Below, piece by piece: positions 63,514 to 64,000 of a stretch of DNA of 64,000 nucleotides. Source of the DNA: Streptomyces sp. NRRL B-3428 (GTDB lineage Bacteria > Actinomycetota > Actinomycetes > Streptomycetales > Streptomycetaceae). The first letter of the stretch is position 1; every line of letters begins with the position of its first letter. The notes beneath the pieces are model-generated. The model did not search any database. It saw only the letters and a program-made list of their open reading frames with translations, and was not told the origin of the DNA. A program made the position numbers and the translations under genes. The DNA is taken from contig JOGW01000012.1 in the NCBI GenBank assembly GCA_000721375.1, positions 379,205-443,204 on the forward strand. The letters run 5' to 3'.

Positions 63514-64000
63514 ATGACCGCAGGTTCGCACCCCGCCCCCGTCAAGGCGGCGCTCGGCTCCCAGGTGATCGAGACGCCGTCCTGGGCGTACGGCAACTCC
63601 GGTACGCGGTTCAAGGTGTTCGCGCAGCAAGGGGTCCCCCGTACACCGCGGGAGAAGATCGACGACGCCGCACAGGTGCACACGTACACCGGGGCCGCAC
63701 CTCGTATCGCCCTGCACATCCCGTGGGACAAGGTGGACGACTACGCGGCCCTCACCGCGTACGCGAAGGAGCGCGGGCTCACGCTCGGCGCGATCAACGC
63801 GAACGTCTTCCAGGACGACGACTACAAGCTCGGCTCGGTCACCAACCCGGATCCCGCTGTTCGCCGCAAGGCACTCGGCCACCTCCTGGCTTCACCACCG
63901 ACGTCGCCTTCATGCTCGACCAGTGCCACAACATCGAAGCCAAGATCCCCGCCATCATCCGCTCGGTCATGAACGTGCAGGAAGCCACCGCAAAAGCCCT
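63514..64000 (+). pseudogene. rhaI: L-rhamnose isomerase gene with large out-of-frame internal deletion, runs off window
   Basis: ATG 63514 (GGAAGG seven bases upstream) opens a normal rhamnose isomerase N-terminus: [56 protein letters not shown] and [10 protein letters not shown]. After residue 125 the frame becomes nonsense and stops at 63972. Starting at 63888 in another frame the familiar later part resumes ([33 protein letters not shown]) and stays open to the window end. The middle of the enzyme, which should carry the metal-binding and catalytic residues, is missing. By comparison with the family as I know it, more than 150 residues are lost with a frameshift. The product would be inactive. 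Confidence 0.82.

Overview
The window reads as Streptomyces chromosome or that of a very close relative. It is extremely GC-rich with strong G/C bias at third codon positions, uses GTG starts freely, has polypurine Shine-Dalgarno sites, and packs genes so tightly that many starts overlap the previous stop as ATGA or GTGA. The contents fit too: AfsR-type regulator, SpoIIE-type PP2C phosphatase, ZAS anti-sigma factor, Tat substrates, GlgC/GlgM pair, DUF6777-type lipoprotein, Rpf-like/LysM/M23 protein and a eukaryotic-type cyclophilin. I saw no rRNA, tRNA, CRISPR array or intact insertion sequence.

Layout. 0-5 kb: a LytTR response regulator, an anti-sigma factor with no sigma gene beside it, an Fpg/Nei glycosylase, and a coupled three-gene unit (XRE-cupin regulator, MFS exporter, GNAT) whose start codon lies in a 33-bp near-palindrome. 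5-19 kb: AfsR-like regulator, Pat-type acetyltransferase, cyclophilin, a very large secreted NAGPA/metallophosphatase protein, PAS-GAF-PP2C-HATPase phosphatase, TRIC-type channel, repeat-rich lipoprotein and an LMF1-like membrane protein. 19-25 kb: a minus-strand operon of five overlapping genes for oxidative L-fucose catabolism, divergent from an amidase. 25-44 kb: an epimerase relic, a 59-residue conserved protein, a PhnZ-like HD protein, two unusual SDRs, a GGCT-like/SGNH fusion, a WS/DGAT acyltransferase, glgM-glgC, an FhuF-like protein, carbonic anhydrase, a DMT transporter, a cell-wall hydrolase, a CE7 esterase, 6-phosphogluconate dehydrogenase, panD and a TetR-controlled reductase. 44-52 kb: a divergent secreted-protein/ArsR pair with a perfect palindrome, a complete Liv-type ABC importer operon and a secreted PHB-depolymerase-like esterase.

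52-64 kb is an L-rhamnose locus: a Tat-exported GH78 alpha-L-rhamnosidase, a five-gene operon rhaT-rhaP-rhaQ-rhaS-lacI followed by a coupled 2H phosphoesterase, and divergent rhaI running off the window. Three LacI-type operators (before the rhamnosidase, before rhaT and before rhaI) suggest one regulon. The most striking observation is that two neighbouring genes are damaged. rhaT has lost, in frame, roughly 85 residues that normally carry the second ABC signature motif. rhaI has a large out-of-frame internal deletion. Import and isomerisation of rhamnose are therefore probably broken, unless these are assembly errors, while the hydrolase and regulator are intact.

Most functional calls rest on motifs and family resemblance recognised by eye. 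No database search was run.
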